Shown here in pieces: positions 27,496 through 35,511 of a stretch of 64,000 bases of DNA. The stretch lies in assembly GCF_008974325.1 (NCBI RefSeq), contig NZ_BKCG01000001.1:682001-746000 (forward strand), given 5' to 3'. The DNA is from Patiriisocius marinus (lineage in GTDB: Bacteria > Bacteroidota > Bacteroidia > Flavobacteriales > Flavobacteriaceae). How positions within the stretch are numbered: position 1 is the stretch's first letter; every line of letters begins with the position of its first letter. The notes under the pieces are model-generated. The model did not search any database and was not told the DNA's origin. It saw only the letters and a program-made list of their open reading frames with translations. A program made the position numbers and the translations under genes.

Positions 27496-28326
27496 TTACT
27501 TTTCAATAAACTGGATAACTCTATTGTAAACTTCTTCACTTTTCAAATCGTGTTTCAGTCCTGTGGTAATCATTTTTTCAATCTTTGGATTGCTACCCAT
27601 AGCTGTTTCAATAGGTGCATATGGCGTTATTTTATCATCAAAGTCGTGAACTACAAATATGGGTTGAGAAGTGCCATTTAATAAGCTATTAATTTTTATC
27701 TGTTGATGTGAGATTTTTAAAATATTATTTATTCTGTCATCTAAAATTTTAATTGCTTTTGCAGATAACCCTAACATTTCCTTGAAATAAACAAATATTG
27801 CATCCATACCTGACGGTGCTCCCATAACGATAATCTTGTCTATTTTAGATTTTGGATTTACAAGATAGCTATACGTAAGTGCCGTATTGCTAAATGAGTG
27901 ACAAACTACTGTATTAACATCCCCAATTATTTGCAATGTCATTTCTATTGATAAACGGTACATCTCTAAATTAAGATGATTTGTTTTAGATTTACCGTGA
28001 CCTGGAGCATCTAAAGCATACATAGTATACTTATCTAAATCTAGCTTTTTATAATAGGGTAACCAGCGCTGGCTATTACTCATCCATCCGTGTAAAAACA
28101 AAACTTTTTTTGGTCCATTTCCCCACTTATATAAAACTGAAGATTGATCATCAACCTCAAAATAAGTTTGCTCAGCTTTAGATAAAAACTCTTCTCCTGC
28201 CTCAGAAATACCTGCACGTTTAACTTTACTTAATATTTTAAATGAATTTTTTGAATTCCACTTGGGAAATAGAAAGGCCGTAAAATTGATAAAAACTCCA
28301 AAAGACTTTAATACTAGATTATACAT
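27496..28326 (-). CDS. Alpha/beta hydrolase with atypical nucleophile elbow
   Basis: 276 residues. Oxyanion motif FLHGWMSNSQRW, acid DDFDDKITPY and His in GLKHDL are in the expected order. The nucleophile elbow reads VCHSFSN, Cys-His-Ser-Phe-Ser, where the family normally has Gly-X-Ser-X-Gly. The Ser is kept but both glycines are replaced, which would tighten or distort the elbow. Could be a weak hydrolase or a different fold function. The start is 15 bp after a GATACCAATTGGTATC palindrome. Confidence 0.86.
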   Translation of the reverse strand: MYNLVLKSFGVFINFTAFLFPKWNSKNSFKILSKVKRAGISEAGEEFLSKAEQTYFEVDDQSSVLYKWGNGPKKVLFLHGWMSNSQRWLPYYKKLDLDKYTMYALDAPGHGKSKTNHLNLEMYRLSIEMTLQIIGDVNTVVCHSFSNTALTYSYLVNPKSKIDKIIVMGAPSGMDAIFVYFKEMLGLSAKAIKILDDRINNILKISHQQIKINSLLNGTSQPIFVVHDFDDKITPYAPIETAMGSNPKIEKMITTGLKHDLKSEEVYNRVIQFIEK

Positions 28327-28340
28327 AACATGTTAGTGTT

Positions 28341-28356
28341 GATACCAATTGGTATC
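28341..28356 (-). promoter_or_regulatory. TetR operator 1, in front of the hydrolase-thioesterase pair
   Basis: Perfect 16-bp palindrome GATACCAATTGGTATC in the 47-bp gap between tetR and the hydrolase. On the minus strand it lies between TTG and a TATC sequence 20 bp later, the same geometry as in the tetR promoter, though the -7 box here is degenerate (TATCAACA). An identical palindrome occurs at 28972-28987. Confidence 0.8.
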
Positions 28357-28373
28357 TAATTAGACAATTTTTT

Positions 28374-28964
28374 TTAGATGGAAATTTGATCAGTAAGTGA
28401 TCTTAAATGTTGAATTGCTAATAAAATAGATTCTGGGTTTCCTTCTAATTTACTCATCATGATACCACCTTCTAAGGTAGCGATAATGATGGTTGCATAG
28501 AACGCAGCATCTGTATTTGGTTTTACTTGATTGTTCTTAATTCCGTTTTCAATAATTTTTTTAGCTGAAGCTTTAAATTGACCTAACATATTAAATGCTT
28601 GTTGACGCAACACGCTATTAGTATCATCGGCTTCTGTTGCAGCATTTAATATGGGACAGCCACCTTCATATAATGGAGTGTGCATATATTCTTCAAAAAA
28701 AGAAAATGTCGCCTCCATTTTTAGCTGAAATGTGCCTGCCTTACTAATAGAACTTCCTAATTCATTAAACATAAGTTTTGCTAGACTTCGAAGTGCTTGC
28801 TGTTCAAGATCACTTTTACTTTCAAAATGACGGTAAATAGCCCCCTTTGTTAAACCAGTAGCTTTCGTAATATCACTTATAGACGTAGCTTTATACCCCT
28901 GAGTATTAAATAGGTTACCGCTCTCTCTTAGTATTAAATCCTTTGTTACTTCTGCATTTCGCAT
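28374..28964 (-). CDS. TetR/AcrR-family transcriptional regulator 1
   Basis: 196 residues from the ATG at 28964; a TTG at 28979 lies inside the promoter and is rejected. HTH at residues ~25-50 (ISDITKATGLTKGAIYRHFES). The ligand domain (60-195) resembles TetR_C regulators of fatty-acid or quinone-type responses (FSFFEEYMHTPLYEGGCPIL). The same 16-bp palindrome sits in its own promoter and before the downstream hydrolase gene, so autoregulation and control of the hydrolase-thioesterase pair are likely. The ligand could be an acyl-CoA or similar ester, which is inference. Confidence 0.92.
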   Translation of the reverse strand: MRNAEVTKDLILRESGNLFNTQGYKATSISDITKATGLTKGAIYRHFESKSDLEQQALRSLAKLMFNELGSSISKAGTFQLKMEATFSFFEEYMHTPLYEGGCPILNAATEADDTNSVLRQQAFNMLGQFKASAKKIIENGIKNNQVKPNTDAAFYATIIIATLEGGIMMSKLEGNPESILLAIQHLRSLTDQISI

Positions 28965-28967
28965 ATA

Positions 28968-28999
28968 CAAAGATACCAATTGGTATCTTAATAAGCAAA
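28968..28999 (-). promoter_or_regulatory. tetR promoter with operator 2 inside the spacer
   Basis: Minus strand: TTTG (28999-28996), 20-bp spacer, TATCTTTG (28975-28968), a textbook Bacteroidota promoter. The palindrome GATACCAATTGGTATC (28972-28987) covers the spacer and the first half of the -7 box, ideal for repression. The box ends 3 bp before the ATG, so the transcript should be leaderless. Confidence 0.85.
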
Positions 29000-29093
29000 T
29001 ACATTAAATTTCCTATCTTTTAATAATTTAGAATACTAAAAATAGTTAGAAATAAATTTATTTATTTTGAAATGTTCATTCCATAATAAAAAT

Positions 29094-29675
29094 TTAGTCT
29101 AAAACTTTAAGTATTGTTCTAGTTATATGCTTTAAAGTTAGTGGATTATTTATAAGCAACGCTGAAACTTGTAATCCTTTTAAAGAAGTATATAAATAAT
29201 AGGCATAATTAGGCGCAGTGTCTTCTAAGTTAATTGTTCCATATTTTTGTGCATCTAAAATTAATGTTGTCAAAAAATGAAGTAAATTCTCCTGAGTGTT
29301 TTCTAATACTTCTTTTATTATAAGGTTATTTAGAGACATCTCAACAGTACTATTAATAATGTAACAACCTTTTACATGACTATTATTTATAGCACTTTCA
29401 ACTGCTTTATCAAAAAACAAATATAATGCAGATTTACTATTATCAGATTCTAAAAGTACTTTTTGAAAGTCAGATTCGGTTGTTTTTTGATATCTTTTTA
29501 AAGCTATTTTATACAAATTGATTTTACTCCCAAACGAATTATAAATACTACTTCGGTTGAGACCCGAAACTGAAGACAAATCTTGCATTGATGTGCCATT
29601 ATAACCTTTCTGCCAAAATAAGTCGACAACTTTTTTTAAAACTTCGTCTTCATTAAAGAGTATTTCCCTTGGCAT
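29094..29675 (-). CDS. TetR/AcrR-family transcriptional regulator 2
   Basis: 193 residues. HTH at ~24-50 (MQDLSSVSGLNRSSIYNSFGS), helical C-terminal ligand domain with TetR_C-like pattern. Divergent from the YheT-like gene at 29871, so the intergenic region could serve both. Its promoter has a palindrome TGAAAC-N4-GTTTCA (29702-29717) beside a -7 box. Not part of the first TetR set by operator sequence. Confidence 0.9.
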   Translation of the reverse strand: MPREILFNEDEVLKKVVDLFWQKGYNGTSMQDLSSVSGLNRSSIYNSFGSKINLYKIALKRYQKTTESDFQKVLLESDNSKSALYLFFDKAVESAINNSHVKGCYIINSTVEMSLNNLIIKEVLENTQENLLHFLTTLILDAQKYGTINLEDTAPNYAYYLYTSLKGLQVSALLINNPLTLKHITRTILKVLD

Positions 29676-29692
29676 AATTTAATATTTAAATA

Positions 29693-29719
29693 CAAATATA
29701 ATGAAACAATCGTTTCAAA
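29693..29719 (-). promoter_or_regulatory. Promoter and palindrome of TetR regulator 2
   Basis: Minus-strand -7 box TATATTTG (29700-29693) 17 bp before the start codon, with TTTG (29719-29716) 15 bp upstream. The inverted repeat TGAAAC-AATC-GTTTCA (29702-29717) lies in the spacer. Arrangement parallels TetR 1, so autoregulation is likely. Confidence 0.6.
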
Positions 29720-29787
29720 TATGTCATTTTAAAACATTTAGTAATTTTCATAAAGTACTCTCGAGATGATTTTCATTACTATATATT

Positions 29788-29795
29788 TATCTTTG
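29788..29795 (+). promoter_or_regulatory. -7 promoter box for the YheT-like gene
   Basis: TATCTTTG, exact TAnnTTTG, ~75 bp before the chosen ATG at 29871. This supports the shorter start, since the upstream ATG at 29766 would lie before the promoter. Confidence 0.5.
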
Positions 29796-29870
29796 ACACT
29801 AACAACTAAAATCAAGTACCTTAGTTTTAAAATACTAAAGTATAATCTCAAAAGTATCTCACTATCAATA

Positions 29871-30842
29871 ATGCCCATAATTCCATCAACATACCAAGCA
29901 AAAGGACTTTTTAAAAACGGCCATTTTTCAACGATATATTCGGCCAAGTTAAGACCTTCACCTTCTTTAAAACAATCACGAAAACGCTTAGAACTTAGCG
30001 ATGGTGATTTTATAGATATAGACTGGAGTTATAATATTTCAGAAGAAAATAAAAGCAATAAACTTGTTATTCTACTTCACGGATTAGAAGGTAACGCACA
30101 ACGGAGTTATATAAAAGGACAAGGAAAATTATTGGTTAAAAATGGTTGGGACGTTGCTGCAATAAACCATCGTGGTTGCAGTGGCGAAGATAATCGACTC
30201 TACCTTTCGTATAATAGTGGACGTACAGATGATCTTTCCGAATTTATTAATCGCGTTATTGACAAATATAATTACACTGAAATTAACCTAGTGGGGTATA
30301 GTCTTGGAGGCAATGTATTGCTTAAATACCTTGGAGAAAGAGAAACTGTTCCATCCCAAATTAAAAATAGTGTTGCTATTTCAACTCCTATTCATCTTAG
30401 AGGAGCCCTCGAGCAATTAATTAAATGGGAAAACTTTGTATATAGTAAAACATTTATCAATGATTTGCGAAGTAAATACAAAAGGAAAATGGTGAATTTC
30501 CCTAAAGCTATGAATGCTGACGAACTTAAAAAAATTGGAACGCTTTTAGATTTTGATAATCTCTATACTGCAAAAGCCCACGGCTTCAAAGATGCCTACG
30601 ATTATTACGAAAAAAGCAGCTCTATTAATGTTTTAAGTAATATTAAGACTCCAGTGCTATTAATAAATGCTGAAAATGACAGCTTTCTATGTCATGAAAG
30701 TTATCCTTTTGAATTGGTTAAAAAATTAGAATTTGTATATTTAGAAGTCCCAAGACATGGAGGTCACGTTGGTTTTTATGAGACTAACGGAATCTATTAT
30801 AGTGAGCGAAGAGTTTTAGAATTTTTAAACAACCAAATATAA
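29871..30842 (+). CDS. YheT-family alpha/beta hydrolase
   Basis: 323 residues starting MPIIPSTYQAKGLFKNGHFST, the usual YheT beginning; a frame-open extension to 29766 has no matching sequence and includes the probable promoter, so it is rejected. LLHGLEGNAQRSYI carries the oxyanion site, GYSLGGN the Ser nucleophile, and the late HGGHVGF the His. YheT-like esterases act on unknown small esters. TAATG overlap with the following SdpI-like gene. Confidence 0.9.
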   Translation: MPIIPSTYQAKGLFKNGHFSTIYSAKLRPSPSLKQSRKRLELSDGDFIDIDWSYNISEENKSNKLVILLHGLEGNAQRSYIKGQGKLLVKNGWDVAAINHRGCSGEDNRLYLSYNSGRTDDLSEFINRVIDKYNYTEINLVGYSLGGNVLLKYLGERETVPSQIKNSVAISTPIHLRGALEQLIKWENFVYSKTFINDLRSKYKRKMVNFPKAMNADELKKIGTLLDFDNLYTAKAHGFKDAYDYYEKSSSINVLSNIKTPVLLINAENDSFLCHESYPFELVKKLEFVYLEVPRHGGHVGFYETNGIYYSERRVLEFLNNQI

Positions 30843-31207
30843 TGAGCCCTCAACTTATAGATAGCGAAACAGTTCTTTTTAGCTTTGGCTATTGTGCTTT
30901 AATGCTAGTCCTAGCGTTAATATTTTTAAAATTTCCGCCTAAAAAAATCAATTCACTCTATGGATATCGCACAGAGCGCTCTATGAGAAATGAACTAGTT
31001 TGGGAAGCTGCAAATAGCTATTGGACTAAACTATTTGTAAAATTGAACCTTGCTGCTTTTACAATTCCAGCCATTGCGTACGTTATATATCCTTCCCAGA
31101 TTGTACTAATTACTGTTATTGCGAGTACAACATTGTTGTTAGCGACAATTCCTATAACAGAAAGATACCTCAATAAAAACTTTGATAAAGACGGTAATCG
31201 CATTTAA
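30842..31207 (+). CDS. SdpI-family small membrane protein
   Basis: 121 residues, three hydrophobic segments (about 10-30, 68-88, 90-108). The YGYRTERSMRNELVWEAANSYW motif is the SdpI/YhfL family signature. SdpI in Bacillus gives immunity to the SDP toxin, but in Bacteroidota the role is unknown. Start codon shares the A of the upstream stop (TAATG), so it is coupled to the YheT-like gene. Confidence 0.85.
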   Translation: MSPQLIDSETVLFSFGYCALMLVLALIFLKFPPKKINSLYGYRTERSMRNELVWEAANSYWTKLFVKLNLAAFTIPAIAYVIYPSQIVLITVIASTTLLLATIPITERYLNKNFDKDGNRI

Positions 31208-31255
31208 CTTCAACACATAGATTTCCGTACCTTTACACCTTAATTAAAGGAATTT

Positions 31256-32113
31256 ATGATCCAATCAATGACAGGGTACGGTAAAAACGTTATCCAACTA
31301 CCAACTAAAAAAATAACTGTTGAAATTAAATCACTCAACAGTAAAAACCTTGACCTCAACTCAAGAGTACCATCATCATACCGCGAAAAGGAACTTGCTA
31401 TACGTACTATGCTAGCTAAATCACTTACTCGTGGTAAAGTAGATTTCAATCTATTTGTTGAAAGTACTGGTGAACAAACTACAACGCAGCTTAATGATGT
31501 GGTGGTAAAACAATATATGGATCAACTTTCTAAAGTTGTTGATGCAGATAAAATAGAGTTATTGAAAATGGCAATTAAAATGCCCGATGCTTTAAAAACA
31601 GCGAGAGAAGAAATTGATGAAGATGAATTTTCTGAAATTTTAAAGGCTGTAAAACAAGCGCTAGTAGAAATCAATACCTATAGAACTGATGAAGGTGAAG
31701 TACTTAAAAATGATTTTCTAAAACGAGTTGACATTATTGAAGAACATTTAGAAAAAGTACTTGAGATTGATTCGCAACGTATTGCAAATGTAAAAGAACG
31801 ACTACATACAGCTGTTTCTGATTTAAAAGAGAAGGTAGATGAAAATAGGTTTGAACAAGAACTTATCTACTACCTAGAAAAATATGACATTACAGAGGAA
31901 AAAGTTAGACTACAAAATCATCTAAATTACTTTAGAGAAGCAATTAATAGTGACGACAGTAATGGAAAAAAACTAGGTTTTATTACTCAAGAAATAGGAA
32001 GAGAAATTAACACTATTGGTAGTAAAAGTAACTTTGCCCAAATGCAACAACTCGTAGTACAAATGAAGGACGAGTTAGAAAAAATAAAGGAACAAGCTTT
32101 AAATGTATTGTAA
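31256..32113 (+). CDS. yicC: YicC-family endoribonuclease
   Basis: 285 residues. Starts MIQSMTGYGKNVIQLPTKKI, with the N-terminal YicC motif EIKSLNSKNLDLNSRVPSSY and C-terminal DUF1732 part GFITQEIGREINTIGSKSNF. YicC proteins act on RNA (reported as an endoribonuclease in E. coli). Located directly before gmk with TAATG overlap, the conserved arrangement of yicC-gmk in many bacteria. A TACCTTTA element at 31228-31235 is the likely -7 box. Confidence 0.93.
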   Translation: MIQSMTGYGKNVIQLPTKKITVEIKSLNSKNLDLNSRVPSSYREKELAIRTMLAKSLTRGKVDFNLFVESTGEQTTTQLNDVVVKQYMDQLSKVVDADKIELLKMAIKMPDALKTAREEIDEDEFSEILKAVKQALVEINTYRTDEGEVLKNDFLKRVDIIEEHLEKVLEIDSQRIANVKERLHTAVSDLKEKVDENRFEQELIYYLEKYDITEEKVRLQNHLNYFREAINSDDSNGKKLGFITQEIGREINTIGSKSNFAQMQQLVVQMKDELEKIKEQALNVL

Positions 32114-32742
32114 TGGATAAAGGAGGAAAATTAATTGTGTTCTCTGCACCATCTGGAAGCGGAAAAACCACCATAGTAAAACATTTGTTAAAGCAAAAAG
32201 ACCTCAACTTAGAGTTTTCAGTTTCCGCTACTTCAAGAGAACCTCGCGGCGAAGAAAAGCACGGGAAAGATTATTACTTTTTAAGCTTGAAGGATTTTAA
32301 GCAGCATATGAAAAATGATGATTTTCTTGAATGGGAAGAGGTTTATAGAGATAATTTTTATGGTACATTAAATAGCGAAATTGAACGAATTTGGGCTATG
32401 GGTAAAAATGTAATTTTTGACATTGATGTTGTTGGCGGTCTTCGTATTAAAAGAAAATTTCCAGAGAGAACATTAGCTGTTTTTGTAAAGCCACCTAGCG
32501 TTGAGGAGTTAAAAATAAGACTCAAGAATAGAAAAACAGAAAGCGAAGAAAAAATAAACATGCGCATAGCAAAGGCATCTGTAGAGATGGCTACTGCACC
32601 TAGATTTGACTATACAATTCTAAACGATACACTTGAACATGCTTTAGACGAAGCAGAGCGTTTAGTACAAGCACATATTTCAAAACCTATCTTTGAAGAT
32701 ATTGCACAATCTAAAAAAAACACATTACAAGAAGAAGAGTAA
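32113..32742 (+). CDS. gmk: Guanylate kinase
   Basis: 209 residues. P-loop SAPSGSGKTT, GMP-binding SVSATSREPRGEEKHGKDYYF, and lid region typical of GMP kinase. Converts GMP to GDP with ATP. Translation overlaps yicC by one base (TAATG) and nadD begins 17 bp after its stop; probably one transcript. Confidence 0.96.
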   Translation: MDKGGKLIVFSAPSGSGKTTIVKHLLKQKDLNLEFSVSATSREPRGEEKHGKDYYFLSLKDFKQHMKNDDFLEWEEVYRDNFYGTLNSEIERIWAMGKNVIFDIDVVGGLRIKRKFPERTLAVFVKPPSVEELKIRLKNRKTESEEKINMRIAKASVEMATAPRFDYTILNDTLEHALDEAERLVQAHISKPIFEDIAQSKKNTLQEEE

Positions 32743-32759
32743 ATTAAAAGGAACATTTT

Positions 32760-33338
32760 ATGAAAATAGGTCTGTATTTTGGAACGTTTAACCCTATTCA
32801 TATTGGGCATTTAACGATTGCAAATTATATGGTAGAATTTAGTGATCTCGATCAAATATGGATGGTTGTAACACCTCATAATCCTCATAAAAAGAAAAGC
32901 AGCCTTTTAGACAATCATCATCGAATTGCCATGGTAGATTTAGCGTTGCAGGATTATCCAAAAATCAAATCTAGTAAAGTTGAATTCGATCTTCCACAAC
33001 CTAATTATACCGTAAATACTTTAGCTGTTTTAGAAGAAAAACATCCTGATTTAGACTTTTGTTTAATTATGGGTGAAGACAATTTAAAAAGCCTTCACAA
33101 GTGGAAAAATTACGAGGTTATATTAGAAAGGTATTCTATTTACGTCTATCCTCGGGTTAGCGAAGGTAAAATAGAAACACAGTTTGAAGGTCACGAAAAA
33201 ATTATAAAAGTGCCTGCTCCTATAATGGAAATATCTTCAACATTTATTAGAAAGAGCATTAAAGATGATAAAAACATTAAGCCAATGCTACCACAAAATG
33301 TATGGGAGTATCTTGACGAAATGAATTTCTATAAGTAG
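32760..33338 (+). CDS. nadD: Nicotinate-nucleotide adenylyltransferase
   Basis: 192 residues. FGTFNPIHIGHLTIA has the HXGH nucleotidyltransferase motif, VTPHNPHKKK follows, and ISSTFIRKSI is the ISSTXXR motif. Makes deamido-NAD from NaMN and ATP in NAD synthesis. It follows gmk by 17 bp. Confidence 0.96.
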   Translation: MKIGLYFGTFNPIHIGHLTIANYMVEFSDLDQIWMVVTPHNPHKKKSSLLDNHHRIAMVDLALQDYPKIKSSKVEFDLPQPNYTVNTLAVLEEKHPDLDFCLIMGEDNLKSLHKWKNYEVILERYSIYVYPRVSEGKIETQFEGHEKIIKVPAPIMEISSTFIRKSIKDDKNIKPMLPQNVWEYLDEMNFYK

Positions 33339-33363
33339 TAAACAACTTTATACATAGCATATA

Positions 33364-34260
33364 ATGAGTATTATTGATAACAAAACTTTCTTCAATATAA
33401 AGCAAGTAAATCTTCAAATACTTATCTGCTTAATGTGTTTATTTTCTACTAACTTATTTGCACAACGTGCAATAATAGCTCCAGCAACATTAGGTCCTAA
33501 TGCACTACCAATTCCAGAAATTAAGACGGGAAAATTAGCTAAAGATTTTAATCTTAAAATTGCTTACGAAAATCACACTAGTAAAGGAGATGACACTCAA
33601 AATGCCTTTATAGAGCTTTCTATTCCAGTTGTTTCAAACAAAGTTGCCTTAGTATTAAGTGTGGTTCCTGCAGAATATTATACCCTTGATAGTGAAACTT
33701 TAGAAATACGAAACATTACCAATGGAACAGCTTCCGGTAATGCTGGTGGAGATATCTATGTAGGTACGCATATTCAGATCTTAAAAGACAAAAACAGTCT
33801 GCCAGATATCTTATTATCAATCGACTTAAAAACCGCTTCTGGAACAAATACGGAAAGTGCTAGATATACTGATGCACCAGGGTATATTTTCGATCTTTCA
33901 CTAGGGAAAGACATTACTACAAATACTAGTGTACTAGAATCTATTAGACCTTTTGCTATGGCAGGTTTTTATGTGTATCAAACAAACCGTACAGATTTTA
34001 GACAAAATGACGCCATCTTATATGGTGCTGGTGTTGATTTAAACTTTAAAAAATTCAGTTTCACAACTTCTTACGGAGGGTATAAAGGGTATATTGATGA
34101 TGGAGACAAGCCCAAAGTTTTGAGGTCTACACTTAGAACAAGATTTAATTCAATAATAAATTATGAGATTCGCTTAGGAAGAGGTTTTGGTAGTAACTTT
34201 TATGATGCGGTAAGACTTGGATTAAATATAAATCTAAATTTTATTAATACGTTGTTTTAA
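33364..34260 (+). CDS. Predicted outer-membrane beta-barrel protein
   Basis: 298 residues. Signal-like hydrophobic stretch at 18-34 (ILICLMCLFSTNLFAQ). The rest consists of short amphipathic strands with aromatic girdle residues and ends in INLNFINTLF, as in outer-membrane barrels. No family recognised. It starts 25 bp after nadD and may be part of that transcript. Followed by a hairpin without T-run at 34265-34302. Confidence 0.75.
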   Translation: MSIIDNKTFFNIKQVNLQILICLMCLFSTNLFAQRAIIAPATLGPNALPIPEIKTGKLAKDFNLKIAYENHTSKGDDTQNAFIELSIPVVSNKVALVLSVVPAEYYTLDSETLEIRNITNGTASGNAGGDIYVGTHIQILKDKNSLPDILLSIDLKTASGTNTESARYTDAPGYIFDLSLGKDITTNTSVLESIRPFAMAGFYVYQTNRTDFRQNDAILYGAGVDLNFKKFSFTTSYGGYKGYIDDGDKPKVLRSTLRTRFNSIINYEIRLGRGFGSNFYDAVRLGLNINLNFINTLF

Positions 34261-34264
34261 CAAA

Positions 34265-34302
34265 GAAACCGTCTACATCACAAGAAGCGAAGAGACGGTT
34301 TC
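34265..34302 (+). terminator. Hairpin after the 33364 gene, no T-run
   Basis: 10-bp stem GAAACCGTCT / AGACGGTTTC with an 18-nt loop. No U-tract follows, so termination by this hairpin is uncertain; it may protect the 3' end. Confidence 0.4.
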
Positions 34303-34366
34303 AAACTAACCAACCAAAAAAACTTAAAGTCTTTCTATATTATATATTTCATATATCGTGCCAAAT

Positions 34367-35287
34367 TTAAAATTTACTAATCTTTGTCATAGTCTTAGCA
34401 ATCTCTTTATTAGACTTACGTAATTTACCTTCTCCTGGTTTTTTATACTGGATATATCCTCTGCCTAAAAACTCATACGTTGTTCCAGAACTTGGGTGGT
34501 AAAATGAAATAGTATTATCATCAATAACGCTCAGTTCAAAATATTCATTGCCTAAAAAATCATAATCTAAAGTTAAATATTTTAGATACTGTGTTCCCGG
34601 AACATCATCAACATTGTATATCCCTGTATAATCCCAATAAATATTATTAATATTTGAACCATTTTGATCCTGAGAGCTTCTAAAATTACCATCTCCTCCA
34701 CCGGGTAAAAAAGCAACAAAATTTTCATTGTCAAATTCATTAATCGCTCCTTCTTGACTTGTAAACACCTTTTCCCAAGTAGTATATTCTTGTAGAAAAT
34801 AATGAATGTTATCATAAAATAATGCATTATAATCAAAGGTATTACGCTGGTAACCAACTAGAATATATGATACATCGTTCGCATAATTGTATAATTCAAT
34901 TTCATTAGCGCTACGCTGGGTAACTTCAAAACGGCTAAATCCATCTATGTCGTGAGTAACATCAAGAACAAAATTCCCAGTATTATAAACACCTACGTCA
35001 ATTCCATAACCATAACCTTGATCACCTATGCCAACAAGATTATTGTTTGCGTGAAACGTACCATTATTAAACGAAACTGTAAAAGCTATTTGCATAAAAG
35101 GAATATACCCACTCCCTTGAGAACGGTTTATATCAACATACCATAAATCATACGTATTTAATACTTGATTTAATGTTATTGCTGGTGGCGTTATGTTAGA
35201 TTCCTCAACAATTACTGTTTCAGTATAACAACTAGTAAAAAGTATTGCTATAAAGCTCAGTGCTAAAAATAGTTTTGTCGTTTTCAT
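34367..35287 (-). CDS. Conserved flavobacterial lipoprotein
   Basis: 306 residues, lipobox FTSC at ~20. Conserved stretches YDLWYVDINRSQGSGYIPF, HDIDGFSRFEVTQ, YFLQEYTTWEKVF, NEFDNENFVAFLPGGGDGN and GRGYIQY. From memory, close homologues near nadD are commonly labelled nicotinic acid mononucleotide adenylyltransferase; I see no HXGH or ISSTXXR motif and the protein is exported, so that name looks like a neighbour-transfer error. Basic C-terminal tail (KLRKSNKEIAK). Function unknown; antisense in direction to nadD. Confidence 0.82.
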   Translation of the reverse strand: MKTTKLFLALSFIAILFTSCYTETVIVEESNITPPAITLNQVLNTYDLWYVDINRSQGSGYIPFMQIAFTVSFNNGTFHANNNLVGIGDQGYGYGIDVGVYNTGNFVLDVTHDIDGFSRFEVTQRSANEIELYNYANDVSYILVGYQRNTFDYNALFYDNIHYFLQEYTTWEKVFTSQEGAINEFDNENFVAFLPGGGDGNFRSSQDQNGSNINNIYWDYTGIYNVDDVPGTQYLKYLTLDYDFLGNEYFELSVIDDNTISFYHPSSGTTYEFLGRGYIQYKKPGEGKLRKSNKEIAKTMTKISKF

Positions 35288-35481
35288 AAGTCATCCTTTT
35301 AAAATTATACTTCTGAATTTTCACAAACTATGCCAAAATCATAAAAAGCTAGTATTCAGTGTTTTATTCCGAAATATTACGTTGTTTTTAATAGCTAAAA
35401 TTAATTTTAAAGGCACATTTCGGAACTAAAATCTATTTAAATCGTCCTATTTTAAGACTACCAAAATCTTTGTTTTTTAAG

Positions 35482-35489
35482 TACATTTG
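35482..35489 (+). promoter_or_regulatory. -7 promoter box for gpsA
   Basis: TACATTTG, exact TAnnTTTG, 22 bp before the ATG at 35512. Confidence 0.55.
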
Positions 35490-35511
35490 ACATACGATAA
35501 TTTAATATAAT

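Noticed and set aside
29031-29040. GAATACTAAA half-site resembling the tandem-repeat element
   Set aside because: Only one copy, no partner at 21 bp and no -7 box at the right distance; in AT-rich DNA this is expected by chance.
29766-29870. Upstream extension of the YheT-like protein
   Set aside because: Family proteins start at MPIIPSTY, and the added part contains the probable promoter at 29788.
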